From contig DXBJ01000049.1 in assembly GCA_019116585.1 (NCBI GenBank), positions 1-64,000 on the forward strand: DNA of 64,000 nucleotides. The letters are read 5' to 3'. Shown one piece after another: positions 15,241 through 22,053 of the stretch (the stretch's first letter is position 1; every line of letters begins with the position of its first letter). Source of the stretch: Candidatus Faecalibacterium gallistercoris. GTDB lineage: Bacteria; Bacillota; Clostridia; Oscillospirales; Ruminococcaceae. Under the pieces are notes generated by a model. It did not search any database. It was given only the letters and a program-made list of their open reading frames with translations, and was not told the DNA's origin. The translations under genes were made by a program, and so were the position numbers.

Positions 15241-16027
15241 TATCCAGAACATCTACAAGACCTTCAACCCCGGCACCGTCAACGAAAAGACGGCCCTGAA
15301 CGGCCTGTCTCTCCATCTGGACGAGGGCGATTTCGTCACCGTCATCGGGGGCAACGGCGCGGGCAAATCCACCATGCTGAACGCGGTGGCCGGCGTCTGG
15401 CCGGTGGATGAGGGCAAGATCATGATCGACGGCACCGACGTCACCCGCCTGAGCGAGCACCAGCGAGCCAAGTACATCGGCCGGGTCTTTCAGGACCCCA
15501 TGACCGGCACCGCCGCCACCATGCAGATCGAAGAAAACCTGGCCCTGGCGGCCCGCCGGGGCAAGCCCCGCACCCTGCGCACCGGCATCACCCGCAAGGA
15601 ACGGGAGGAATACAAAGAGCTGCTCAAGACCCTGGACCTGGGGCTGGAAAACCGCCTCACCGCCCGGGTGGGCCTGCTGTCGGGCGGCCAGCGCCAGGCG
15701 CTGACCCTGCTGATGGCCACCATGAACTGGCCCAAACTGCTGCTGCTGGACGAGCACACCGCCGCCCTCGACCCCAAGACCGCCCTCAAGGTGCTGACCC
15801 TCTCGGCCAAGCTGGTGGAAGAAAACCACCTCACCGCCCTGATGATCACCCACAACATGAAGGACGCCATCAAATACGGCAACCGCCTCATCATGATGCA
15901 CGAAGGGCGGATCATCTACGATGTGAGCGGGGAGGAAAAGAAAAAGCTCCACGTCTCCGACCTGCTGGCCAAGTTCCAGACCGCCAGCGGCGATGAGTTC
16001 GCCAACGACCGGATGATCCTGTCCTAA
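15233..16027 (+). CDS. ABC transporter ATP-binding protein
   Basis: Energises the importer. The 264 residues show Walker A GGNGAGKST (about 39-47), signature LSGGQRQAL, Walker B LLLLDEHTAALD and the switch histidine in MITHNMKDA. The AGGAGG is inside the permease 3' end and the ATG overlaps it by 8 nt, so translation is coupled. It is the last gene of the operon, followed by a terminator. Confidence 0.93.
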   Translation: MLDIQNIYKTFNPGTVNEKTALNGLSLHLDEGDFVTVIGGNGAGKSTMLNAVAGVWPVDEGKIMIDGTDVTRLSEHQRAKYIGRVFQDPMTGTAATMQIEENLALAARRGKPRTLRTGITRKEREEYKELLKTLDLGLENRLTARVGLLSGGQRQALTLLMATMNWPKLLLLDEHTAALDPKTALKVLTLSAKLVEENHLTALMITHNMKDAIKYGNRLIMMHEGRIIYDVSGEEKKKLHVSDLLAKFQTASGDEFANDRMILS

Positions 16028-16060
16028 ACAAATCCGAGATCCACGCGCATAGCACAACAG

Positions 16061-16100
16061 AAAACGCCCGGGGCTCCCCAACGGAAGCTCCGGGCGTTTT
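16061..16100 (+). terminator. Intrinsic terminator after the ABC importer operon
   Basis: Stem AAAACGCCCGG with CCGGGCGTTTT, ending in a T-run. Its A-rich left arm may also let it act on the minus strand. Confidence 0.85.
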
Positions 16101-16119
16101 CGTTCTGTGCAGGTATGTC

Positions 16120-16134
16120 ACCGCGCCAGCTTGC
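16120..16134 (+). repeat. 15-bp direct repeat, left copy flanking the DUF5655 islet
   Basis: ACCGCGCCAGCTTGC here is identical to 17103-17117, which is the 3' end of the glsB-like gene. Both copies are also preceded by TGTCACCG, with an 8-bp difference in between. This looks like a target or attachment-site duplication. Confidence 0.7.
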
Positions 16135-16159
16135 AAAACGGTTAGAATGCTGGCCCTTT

Positions 16160-17056
16160 TCAGTTTTCGTTGTATGCGCGATCCAACAGCGGCTTTATAT
16201 TTTCAAAATCTTCTGGATTCCTAACAATAAGCCGAAGATCCCCGGTTCCCCAATGCCCTTTGTTGCGGACATCTTCAATTTTTCCGGGTTGAAGTGTGAC
16301 TGTATCAGGATTCAAACGAAGGTGGAGCAAAATATTATTTTGATACACTTCTATACAGACAATGTTTTTGACTTTTTTGAATGCGATATATAGTTTGAGC
16401 TGATTTTCGGAAATATCATCTCCGAGGGAAAGGATATAATCGTGGATAGAAGTGTAAAGGGTTCTGACGGCTTCACTTGTTTCTTCCAGATGCTGCCGGA
16501 ACGTTTTGTCTCCTTTGCTGTTTTTTGCAACGAGAGGAGCTGAGTCATCCACAAGGGCTTGTACCTGAGGTGTATTCAGGAATTCTAGAGCAATCAAATC
16601 ATCGCCATATTTTCGGTATTTTACCAATTTAATATTGCGCTGCATCTGATTGACTGCGTGTGTATCAAATTTAGTAAAATCATTTGCAATGCAGATAACA
16701 CATGGAGCGCTCCAATCGATGAGGTCAGCTTTATTCTTGCCCAGCACCTCCATAACAAGCAACTGAAAATTTGCTTTGTGGTCCAGGAGCCAATCTAGAT
16801 AAAACAGACCTTGGTTAATTACATTCTCATTGAGGCTGCGCTTGTATTCAAAAATAACGGGACAATTATTTTCATCGATTCCGATGCTGTCCATGCGACC
16901 GTTTGTGATTTTGTACTCAGAACGAAGAAAAGTGACACCGAAAAAGGTTTGCATATTCTTTTCAAGAAGCGTTTGCAATTCTTTCTCCAATGAAACTTGA
17001 GAAGCGGGTAATTCAACAACGTCATTTTTGATGGAAAACAACTTGAAATCAGACAT
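16160..17056 (-). CDS. DUF5655-domain protein with a PD-(D/E)XK nuclease-like N-terminus
   Basis: A 298-residue protein in AT-rich DNA unlike its neighbours. Residues about 20-110 contain GRMDSIGID followed by PVIFEYKR, a D...ExK arrangement typical of PD-(D/E)XK nucleases such as the NucS/DUF91 type. The C-terminal 110 residues match DUF5655 as I know it (FRQHLEETSEAVRTLY to NPEDFENIKPLLDRAYN). Whether it cuts nucleic acid is not established. The ATG at 17056 has AGGAG nine bases upstream. It stands alone between a terminator and the glsB-like gene and is bracketed by a direct repeat, so horizontal insertion is likely. Confidence 0.75.
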   Translation of the reverse strand: MSDFKLFSIKNDVVELPASQVSLEKELQTLLEKNMQTFFGVTFLRSEYKITNGRMDSIGIDENNCPVIFEYKRSLNENVINQGLFYLDWLLDHKANFQLLVMEVLGKNKADLIDWSAPCVICIANDFTKFDTHAVNQMQRNIKLVKYRKYGDDLIALEFLNTPQVQALVDDSAPLVAKNSKGDKTFRQHLEETSEAVRTLYTSIHDYILSLGDDISENQLKLYIAFKKVKNIVCIEVYQNNILLHLRLNPDTVTLQPGKIEDVRNKGHWGTGDLRLIVRNPEDFENIKPLLDRAYNEN

Positions 17057-17100
17057 ATGCAATAGCTCCTTTTTCGGGTGCGTTGACAGTTGTCACCGTC

Positions 17101-17355
17101 TTACCGCGCCAGCTTGCGGGCGATCCAGATGCAGGCGCAGGCGCCCACCACCGAGACCACGAAGTCCCCCACAAAGCCGGTGGCCCGCAGGCCGATCAGC
17201 CCCAGCAGGAAACTGCCCACAAAGCCGCCCAGCATGCCCAGCACGATGTTGTGCAGGGTGGAGGCGGGGTAGGTGCCCATCAGGCGCCCGGCCACATAGC
17301 CGGCCAGCGCGCCCACGATCAGGCTGAAGATCACGTTGATGATGGAAAAAAACAT
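17101..17355 (-). CDS. GlsB/YeaQ/YmgE-family small membrane protein
   Basis: An 84-residue protein of the transglycosylase-associated family. Three hydrophobic segments are rich in glycine, with GALAGYVAGRLMG and MLGGFVGSFLLGLIG. Members are stress-induced in several Firmicutes and related to Gls24 loci; the molecular role is not known. The ATG at 17355 follows AGGAGGAGC. Its last codons form one copy of the direct repeat. It follows nth by 38 nt on the same strand. Confidence 0.85.
   Translation of the reverse strand: MFFSIINVIFSLIVGALAGYVAGRLMGTYPASTLHNIVLGMLGGFVGSFLLGLIGLRATGFVGDFVVSVVGACACIWIARKLAR
17103..17117 (+). repeat. 15-bp direct repeat, right copy (within the 3' end of the glsB-like gene)
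   Basis: Identical to 16120-16134. It encodes the terminal ARKLAR of the GlsB-like protein on the minus strand. Confidence 0.7.
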
Positions 17356-17393
17356 GGTAAAAGCTCCTCCTGTATGATGTATGACGAGACAGG

Positions 17394-18077
17394 TCAGACG
17401 GACGCCCCGGCGGCCTCGCGGGCGGTGCGGCAGATGCCGGCCAGGCAGCACCGGTCGCAGGCGGGCTTGCGGGCGTCGCAGACGGCCCGGCCGTGCAGCA
17501 CAAAGCGGTGGCACAAATCGCTGCCCTCCTCGGGGGGGATGATCTGCCACAGCAGCATCTCCACCTTCTGGGGCTCCTTGACGTTGTCCACCAGGCCGAT
17601 GCGGTTGCACAGCCGGATGCAGTGGGTGTCGGTGACGATGGCCGGCTTGCCGAACACGTCCCCCATGATGAGGTTGGCGCTTTTGCGGCCTACGCCGGGC
17701 AGGGCCAGCAGCTCTTCAAAGGTGGTGGGCACCTGGCAGTTGTATTTGTCCCGCAGGATGCGCATGCAGGCCGAGATGTCCCGCGCCTTGGAGCGCCCCA
17801 GCCCGCAGGGTTTGACGATGGCTTCGATCTCTTCCGGCTCGGCGGCGGCCAGGGCGGCCACCCCGGGGTATTGGGCGAACAGATCCTCCACCACCACGTT
17901 GACCCGGGCGTCGGTGCACTGGGCCGCCAGGCGGACGCTGACCAGCAGCTGCCAGGCGTCGGCATAGTCCAGGGTGCAGGCGGCGTCGGGGTATTCTGCC
18001 TTCAGCCGCTCGATCACCTCGAGGGCCAGCTCCTTCTTGGCCGCAAGCTCTGCGGCCGGCATCTGCTTTCTGGGCAT
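17394..18077 (-). CDS. nth: Endonuclease III (DNA glycosylase/AP lyase)
   Basis: Removes oxidised pyrimidines from DNA and nicks the abasic site. The 227 residues have the helix-hairpin-helix LLALPGVGRKSANLIMG, the catalytic lysine within this motif (RKSA), the catalytic aspartate in VTDTHCIRLCNR and the C-terminal 4Fe-4S ligands C-x6-C-x2-C-x5-C (CDARKPACDRCCLAGIC). A GGAGGAAC box precedes the ATG at 18077. It is divergent from rarA with separate promoters. Confidence 0.95.
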   Translation of the reverse strand: MPRKQMPAAELAAKKELALEVIERLKAEYPDAACTLDYADAWQLLVSVRLAAQCTDARVNVVVEDLFAQYPGVAALAAAEPEEIEAIVKPCGLGRSKARDISACMRILRDKYNCQVPTTFEELLALPGVGRKSANLIMGDVFGKPAIVTDTHCIRLCNRIGLVDNVKEPQKVEMLLWQIIPPEEGSDLCHRFVLHGRAVCDARKPACDRCCLAGICRTAREAAGASV

Positions 18078-18108
18078 GACAGTTCCTCCTTGACGGTTCC
18101 TGCAAGTG

Positions 18109-18137
18109 ATGATACCACGTTTTAAGCTATTTGTAAA
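18109..18137 (-). promoter_or_regulatory. SigA-type promoter for nth
   Basis: On the minus strand: TTTACA, 17 bp, TATCAT, about 32 bp before the nth ATG. Confidence 0.6.
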
Positions 18138-18139
18138 CC

Positions 18140-18168
18140 TTGTCCTTTTGCGTAAAATGCTGTATAAT
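18140..18168 (+). promoter_or_regulatory. SigA-type promoter for rarA
   Basis: TTGTCC, 17 bp, TATAAT. It lies back to back with the nth promoter. Confidence 0.65.
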
Positions 18169-18232
18169 ATCCCATAGAATGCAAAGTCGTAATCATTCCC
18201 AGTATCACCTGGGAGGAAAGGAGGCATGCCCC

Positions 18233-19498
18233 ATGCGGGAACCCTTGGCCCAGAGGCTGCGGCCCAAGACCCTTGCCGAAGTGTGCGGCCAGCAGCACCT
18301 GCTGGCGCCGGGGCGGGTGTTCCGCCGCACCATCGAGAGCGGCAGCATCCCCAACATGATCTTTTACGGCCCTTCCGGCACCGGCAAGACCACCGTGGCC
18401 CGGATCATTGCGGAAAACAGCGGCATGACCCTGCACAAGCTCAACGGCACCTCCTGCGGCACGGGGGACATCAAGGCGGTGTTCAAGGACATCGGCACCT
18501 TGGCCGGGGCGGGGGGCATCCTGCTGTATCTGGACGAGATCCAGTATCTGAACAAGAAACAGCAGCAAAGCCTGCTGGAATGCCTGGAGGAGGGGACGGT
18601 CACCCTGATCGCTTCCACCACCGAGAACCCCTATTTCTACATTTATAATGCGCTGCTGTCCCGGTGCACCGTCTTTGAGTTCAAAAGCCTGACGGCCCAG
18701 GATGTGGAACAGGGGGTCCGCCATGCGGTGGACCGGCTGTCGGCGGAGGGGGAGCAGGTGTCCATCACCCCCGAGGCGGCCCAGTATCTGGCCGAGAGCG
18801 CCGGCGGCGATATGCGCAAGGCTCTGGGCAGCCTGGAATTTGCGGTGGCCGCCGCCGAGACGGGCCCCGAGGGCCGGGTGGTCACCCTGGACATGATCCG
18901 GCAGGTGACCCGGCGCACCGCCATGCGGTACGACAAGGACGGGGACGAGCATTACGACATCGTTTCGGCCTACCAGAAGTCCATGCGGGGGTCCGACCCG
19001 GACGCCGCCCTCCACTACCTGGCCCGCCTGCTGGAGGCGGGGGACCTGCCCTCGGCCTGCCGCCGGCTGATGGTCTGCGCCTGCGAGGACGTGGGCCTTG
19101 CCTACCCGCAGATCATCCCCATCGTCAAGGCGGCGGTGGACGCGGCCAATATGCTGGGCCTGCCCGAGGCCCGCATCCCCCTGGCCGACGCAGTGATCCT
19201 GGTGTCCACCAGCCCCAAGTCCAACAGCGGGGAGGCCGCCATCGACGCCGCTCTGGCCGACGTCCGGGCGGGCCGGACCGGGCCGGTGCCCCGCCAGCTG
19301 CAGAACAAGCACTACGACGGCGCGGACGCCCTGGTCAAGGGCCAGAACTATAAGTACGCCCAGGAATACAAAAACCACTGGGTGGCCCAGCAGTACCTGC
19401 CCGACGCCATCAAGGACGCCCGGTACTACACCTATGGCGACAACCGCACCGAGCAGGCGGCCAAAGCCTACTGGGACCGGATCAAAAAGGAAGGTTAA
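18233..19498 (+). CDS. rarA: Replication-associated recombination protein A (RarA/MgsA)
   Basis: AAA+ ATPase related to clamp loaders that acts at stalled replication forks. The 421 residues have Walker A GPSGTGKTT (about 45-53), Walker B ILLYLDEI, arginine-finger region NALLSRCTVFEF and the C-terminal tetramerisation part with EDVGLAYPQ and KHYDGADALVKGQNYKYAQEYKNHW typical of RarA. The ATG at 18233 begins MREPLAQRLRPKTL, the family start. The Fur-family gene follows after 15 nt. Confidence 0.93.
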   Translation: MREPLAQRLRPKTLAEVCGQQHLLAPGRVFRRTIESGSIPNMIFYGPSGTGKTTVARIIAENSGMTLHKLNGTSCGTGDIKAVFKDIGTLAGAGGILLYLDEIQYLNKKQQQSLLECLEEGTVTLIASTTENPYFYIYNALLSRCTVFEFKSLTAQDVEQGVRHAVDRLSAEGEQVSITPEAAQYLAESAGGDMRKALGSLEFAVAAAETGPEGRVVTLDMIRQVTRRTAMRYDKDGDEHYDIVSAYQKSMRGSDPDAALHYLARLLEAGDLPSACRRLMVCACEDVGLAYPQIIPIVKAAVDAANMLGLPEARIPLADAVILVSTSPKSNSGEAAIDAALADVRAGRTGPVPRQLQNKHYDGADALVKGQNYKYAQEYKNHWVAQQYLPDAIKDARYYTYGDNRTEQAAKAYWDRIKKEG

Positions 19499-19513
19499 GG
19501 AGGATCGACAGGG

Positions 19514-19912
19514 ATGCGCTACTCCAAACAGAGGGAGCTGGTCATGCAGCAGGTGGAGACCCTGCGGGACCACCCCACCGCGGAAGAGATCTACCAGCAC
19601 GCGCTGAAAGAGTGCCCCGGCCTCAGCCTGGGCACCGTCTACCGGAATCTGAACAGCCTGGTGGAAGCCGGGCGGGTCCGCCGGGTGTCCATCCCGGGCC
19701 AGCCCGACCGGTTCGACCACACCCTGCCCTGGCACGGGCACCTGTACTGCACCTGCTGCGGCCAGGTGGAGGACCTGGACCTGGACCCAGGGCTGGTCCG
19801 CCAGCTGCTGTCGGGGCAGCCCGGCCGGATCACCGACTGCGTGGTGACCTGGATCGGCCTGTGCGAGCGGTGCTCCCGGCAGTCCGAGCCGGCCCCGGCG
19901 GCCGCGCCGTGA
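19514..19912 (+). CDS. Fur-family transcriptional regulator (PerR-like)
   Basis: A 132-residue metal-dependent repressor. The N-terminal winged helix contains HPTAEEIYQHAL and LSLGTVYRNLNSLVEAGRVRRV. The C-terminal metal/dimerisation part has FDHTLPWHGHLYCTCCGQVEDL with a CxxC and a second pair at LCERCS, the structural zinc site. Short peroxide- or iron-sensing members look like this; which metal or stress it senses cannot be read. It is probably co-transcribed with rarA. Confidence 0.85.
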   Translation: MRYSKQRELVMQQVETLRDHPTAEEIYQHALKECPGLSLGTVYRNLNSLVEAGRVRRVSIPGQPDRFDHTLPWHGHLYCTCCGQVEDLDLDPGLVRQLLSGQPGRITDCVVTWIGLCERCSRQSEPAPAAAP

Positions 19913-19976
19913 CCGCCGGGACAGGCCGTCCCGGCGGCCTGCGGGGCCGGAGACGCCGGTTTTGCGAAATTATCCC

Positions 19977-20005
19977 TTGTTTCGCGGGGGAGAAACCTGT
20001 ATAAT
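19977..20005 (+). promoter_or_regulatory. SigA promoter for miaB, with a structured leader
   Basis: TTGTTT, 17 bp, TATAAT. The 107-nt leader contains GC-rich complementary runs (GGTCCCCC near 20028 with GGGGGCC near 20055). Confidence 0.7.
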
Positions 20006-20112
20006 AGACAGGACAGACTGTCAAAAGGTCCCCCGCCGGCAACGACAAGGACAGGGGGCCGATACGTTGAGAACCCCGGGCGCTCTGCCCGCGGGATAAG
20101 GATGGTATATCG

Positions 20113-21525
20113 TTGGAATATAAGAAATACGAGCATAACGCCCAGGCCGCCGCACTGGTCGGCAGCCATTACGACACGCCGCCCCTGGCCTATGTCCACA
20201 GCTACGGCTGCCAGCAGAACGTCAACGACGGCGAGCGGATCAAGGGGGTCCTGGTGGACATCGGCTACGGCCTGTGCGACAACCCCGAGGACGCCGACCT
20301 GATCCTCTTCAACACCTGCGCCGTGCGGGAGCACGCCGAACAGCGGGTGTTTGGCAACGTGGGGGCCCTCAAGGGCCTGAAAGAGAAAAAGCCGGGCCTC
20401 ATCATCGGCCTGTGCGGCTGCATGGCCAACCAGAAGCAGGTGGTGGAAAAACTGCGCCGCAGCTACCCCTATGTGGACCTGGTCTTTGGGGTGGACGGCA
20501 TCGACACCCTTCCCGGCCTGCTGGCCCGCAAGCTGGAGCAGCGGGGGCGCATCCTGCTGGAGCCGGCCCAGCGCCCGGTGATCGTGGAGGGCATCCCCAT
20601 CCGGCGGGAGAGCGAGTTCCGGGCCTGGCTGCCCATCATGTACGGGTGCGACAACTTCTGCACCTACTGCATCGTACCCTACGTCCGCGGCCGGGAAAAG
20701 AGCCGCCGCCCGGCGGACATCCTGGCCGAGTTCAAGGGCCTGGTGGAGGCCGGCTACAAGGAGATCACCCTGCTGGGCCAGAACGTCAACAGCTACGGCA
20801 AGGGGCTGGACGAGGGGGAGAAGATGGACTTCTCCGACCTGCTCAACCTGCTGTGCGCCGTGCCGGGGGATTACCACATCCGCTTCATGACCAGCCACCC
20901 CAAGGACGCCAGCCGCAAGCTGATCGACACCATTGCGGCCCAGCCCCACCTGTGCAAGCACCTGCACCTGCCGGTGCAGTGCGGGTCGGACCGGCTGCTG
21001 GCCCGGATGAACCGCCACTACACGGTGGAGCACTACCTGGATCTGATCGAATACGCCCGGGCCCGGGTGCCGGGGATCACCTTCTCCAGCGACATCATCG
21101 TGGGCTTCCCGGGGGAGACGGAGGAGGATTTCCAGGGCACCCTGGACCTGATCCGCCGGGTGGGCTATATGCAGCTGTTCACCTTCATTTATTCCAGGCG
21201 GGAGGGCACGCCGGCGGCCGGCTATCCCGACCCCACCCCCCGCAGCGAAAAGACCGGCCGGATGGCCCGGCTGCTCAAGACCCAGGACGAGATCGCCATG
21301 GCCCTGGTCAAGGCCCAGGTGGGCCAGACCGTCCGGGTGCTGGTGGAGGGCTTTGGCCGGGCCGAGGGGACCCTGACGGGCCGGCTGGACAACAACCTGA
21401 CGGTGGAGTTTGCCGGGGAACCGGCACTGCTGGGCCAGTACGCCTCCGTCCGCCTGACCGGCGCGCGGGCCACCGTCCTGCTGGGAGAATGGGCGCCGCC
21501 CGTTTCGGACAAGATAGGGTCATAG
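20113..21525 (+). CDS. miaB: tRNA-2-methylthio-N6-dimethylallyladenosine synthase
   Basis: Radical-SAM methylthiotransferase that modifies A37 of tRNAs after MiaA. The 470 residues have the N-terminal cluster cysteines (SYGCQQN, NTCAVRE, GCMA), the radical-SAM CDNFCTYC (about residues 178-185) and a C-terminal TRAM domain. The start appears to be the TTG at 20113 behind AAGGATGG; the ATG at 20102 is out of frame. The partner miaA lies 5 kb downstream. It begins the miaB-ylbF-mutS-mutL-miaA block. Confidence 0.93.
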   Translation: MEYKKYEHNAQAAALVGSHYDTPPLAYVHSYGCQQNVNDGERIKGVLVDIGYGLCDNPEDADLILFNTCAVREHAEQRVFGNVGALKGLKEKKPGLIIGLCGCMANQKQVVEKLRRSYPYVDLVFGVDGIDTLPGLLARKLEQRGRILLEPAQRPVIVEGIPIRRESEFRAWLPIMYGCDNFCTYCIVPYVRGREKSRRPADILAEFKGLVEAGYKEITLLGQNVNSYGKGLDEGEKMDFSDLLNLLCAVPGDYHIRFMTSHPKDASRKLIDTIAAQPHLCKHLHLPVQCGSDRLLARMNRHYTVEHYLDLIEYARARVPGITFSSDIIVGFPGETEEDFQGTLDLIRRVGYMQLFTFIYSRREGTPAAGYPDPTPRSEKTGRMARLLKTQDEIAMALVKAQVGQTVRVLVEGFGRAEGTLTGRLDNNLTVEFAGEPALLGQYASVRLTGARATVLLGEWAPPVSDKIGS

Positions 21526-21554
21526 AACGTTGAAATACAAAGGAGAAAACCACA

Positions 21555-21962
21555 ATGGATTGCATCGACCTCTTTAAGCGCGCCGCCATGGCGCTCCAGA
21601 CCGACAGCCGCTACCTGGCCCTGGACCAGGCCCGCAAGATGAACGACAGCGACGAAGAGCTGCAGAACATGATCGGGGAGTTCAATCTGGCACGGATGGA
21701 CCTGAACAACGAGATCGGCAAAACGGAGCGCAACGACGCCCGCATCGCCGAGCTGAACGAGAAGGTGAACACCCTCTACGGCCAGATCATGAACGACGAA
21801 GGGATGGTGGCCTACAACGAGGCCAAGCGGGAGTGCGAGCTCCTGGTCAACTATATCGACGCCATCATCAACACCGCGATGAACGGCGGCGACCCGATGA
21901 CGGTGCAGGAGCCCTCCGCTTCCTGCTCCGGCAGCTGCTCCACCTGCGGCGGCTGCGGCTGA
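21555..21962 (+). CDS. ylbF: YlbF-family regulator with a cysteine-rich tail
   Basis: A 135-residue helical protein of the YlbF/YmcA family, subunits of the Y-complex that directs RNase Y in Bacillus. The helical core runs from MDCIDLFKRAAMALQ to about residue 110. The C-terminus ends CSGSCSTCGGCG, a C-x3-C-x2-C-x2-C cluster that may hold an iron-sulfur cluster, as reported for the Bacillus complex. AAAGGAG precedes the ATG. It lies between miaB and mutS, a common clostridial order. Confidence 0.8.
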   Translation: MDCIDLFKRAAMALQTDSRYLALDQARKMNDSDEELQNMIGEFNLARMDLNNEIGKTERNDARIAELNEKVNTLYGQIMNDEGMVAYNEAKRECELLVNYIDAIINTAMNGGDPMTVQEPSASCSGSCSTCGGCG

Positions 21963-22053
21963 GACACTGCAACGCGGCTCTGCACCTGCACAGCCGCGTT
22001 TCCTTGTCCCTGCCCGGTTACGCAGCACAAACCGCAGAAAGAAGGGGAATGCT

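Noticed and set aside
20102..20302. ATG at 20102 as the miaB start
   Set aside because: It is in a different frame and yields an Arg/Ser/Pro-rich product; the miaB frame begins at the TTG at 20113.
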